This document shows, in pieces, positions 6,102 to 6,365 of a DNA stretch of 6,365 nucleotides. The stretch spans positions 1 through 6,365 of the forward strand of contig WGAH01000300.1 in NCBI GenBank assembly GCA_015489145.1. Direction: 5' to 3'. The number at the start of each line of letters is the position of its first letter. Position 1 is the stretch's first letter. This DNA comes from Deltaproteobacteria bacterium (GTDB lineage Bacteria > Myxococcota_A > UBA796 > UBA2385). The notes under the pieces were generated by a model. The model had not been told where the DNA came from and did not search any database. It was given only the letters and a program-made list of their open reading frames with translations. Made by a program: the position numbers and the translations under genes.

Positions 6102-6365
6102 TCAGGGGAGGTCGGCGTCGCGCTCCAGCTCGGCGAGGACCGCCTCGGCCGTGGTCGCGCTGGACCGGGCCAGCACCGGCAGGACGCGCTCCAGCCCCGC
6201 GGTGTCCAGTCCGCGCACCCGCGGCGCCACCCGCTCCACCGCCTCCGCGCCGCCCAGGCGCGACCGGAGGATGAGCAGGGCGGTGTCGAGGAGGGCCTGG
6301 CGGCGGGCTTCCTCGAGGGCCTGGCGGCGGGCTTCCTCGAGGGCCTGGCGGCGGGCTTCCTCGAG
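6102..6365 (-). CDS. C-terminal end of a probable Rpn/PD-(D/E)XK-type nuclease family protein (partial)
   Basis: Only the last 87 codons are in the window; the start lies beyond the right edge. The visible part begins with three identical octapeptides LEEARRQA, then ALLDTALLILRSRLGG and a helical tail containing LDTAGLERVLPVLARSSATT and EAVLAEL, ending in Asp-Leu-Pro. The plan of charged repeats (Glu/Arg/Gln/Ala), then a short 'L..L..R.G' helix, then 'LERxLxxLxxAxTxxExL', matches the C-terminus of Rpn-family 'recombination-promoting nuclease/putative transposase' proteins (often followed by DUF4351-like tails). These are common in multiple copies in GC-rich Gram-negatives. The nuclease core is not visible, so the family is inferred from the tail alone. 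A coiled-coil protein of another kind is the main alternative. It is read in the same direction as the M42 gene but 131 nt away, so a shared transcript is doubtful. Confidence 0.6.
   Translation of the reverse strand, partial: LEEARRQALEEARRQALEEARRQALLDTALLILRSRLGGAEAVERVAPRVRGLDTAGLERVLPVLARSSATTAEAVLAELERDADLP
6294..6365 (-). repeat. Exact 24-bp tandem repeat, three copies, running off the window
   Basis: Three perfect copies of a 24-bp unit (6294-6317, 6318-6341, 6342-6365) end exactly at the window edge and may continue beyond it. On the minus strand each copy encodes LEEARRQA, so copy-number change stays in frame and would lengthen or shorten a charged helix. The absence of even silent differences points to recent expansion or ongoing homogenisation. 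Confidence 0.9.

Overview
The window comes from a very GC-rich bacterium with a Gram-negative cell plan. It carries a TonB-dependent outer-membrane receptor, two lipoproteins with lipoboxes, and nearly all-G/C third codon positions. Both lipoproteins carry an acidic 'PDK[S/T]DDTG' stretch after the lipidated cysteine. I associate that style with uncultured Myxococcota / former Deltaproteobacteria, but this is an inference and not proof of taxonomy. I see no rRNA, tRNA, CRISPR array, insertion sequence or replication origin.

Layout. Bases 58-3213 (+) form a two-gene unit: a TonB-dependent receptor and, 24 nt downstream, a lipoprotein with two tandem HmuY-type domains. HmuY proteins are heme-binding lipoproteins first known from Porphyromonas, where HmuY works with the receptor HmuR, so this pair looks like a heme or related ligand uptake system. 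After a 101-nt spacer with a possible extended -10 promoter, bases 3315-4829 (+) encode a secreted lipoprotein zinc metallopeptidase. It has HExxH plus a downstream Glu and resembles the M30/hyicolysin group. Its terminus faces, across a 55-nt spacer with a GC-rich hairpin, a convergent gene at 4885-5970 (-) for a cytosolic M42-family aminopeptidase with every metal and catalytic residue in place. Upstream of that gene on the minus strand is the C-terminal end of another gene (6102-6365, running off the window). It has a Leu-Glu-Glu-Ala-Arg-Arg-Gln-Ala octapeptide repeated three times and a tail like that of Rpn/PD-(D/E)XK-type 'recombination-promoting nuclease' proteins.

How they may work together. 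The receptor and double-HmuY lipoprotein almost certainly act as one uptake module. The adjacent surface metallopeptidase could release heme or peptides from host or prey protein, by analogy with gingipains supplying HmuY in Porphyromonas, but only adjacency supports this. The M42 peptidase and the Rpn-like fragment look like unrelated neighbours. The most distinctive points are the duplicated HmuY domain, the absence of the usual heme-receptor histidine in the receptor, and the octamer GGCCGGCC in each of the three largest spacers.
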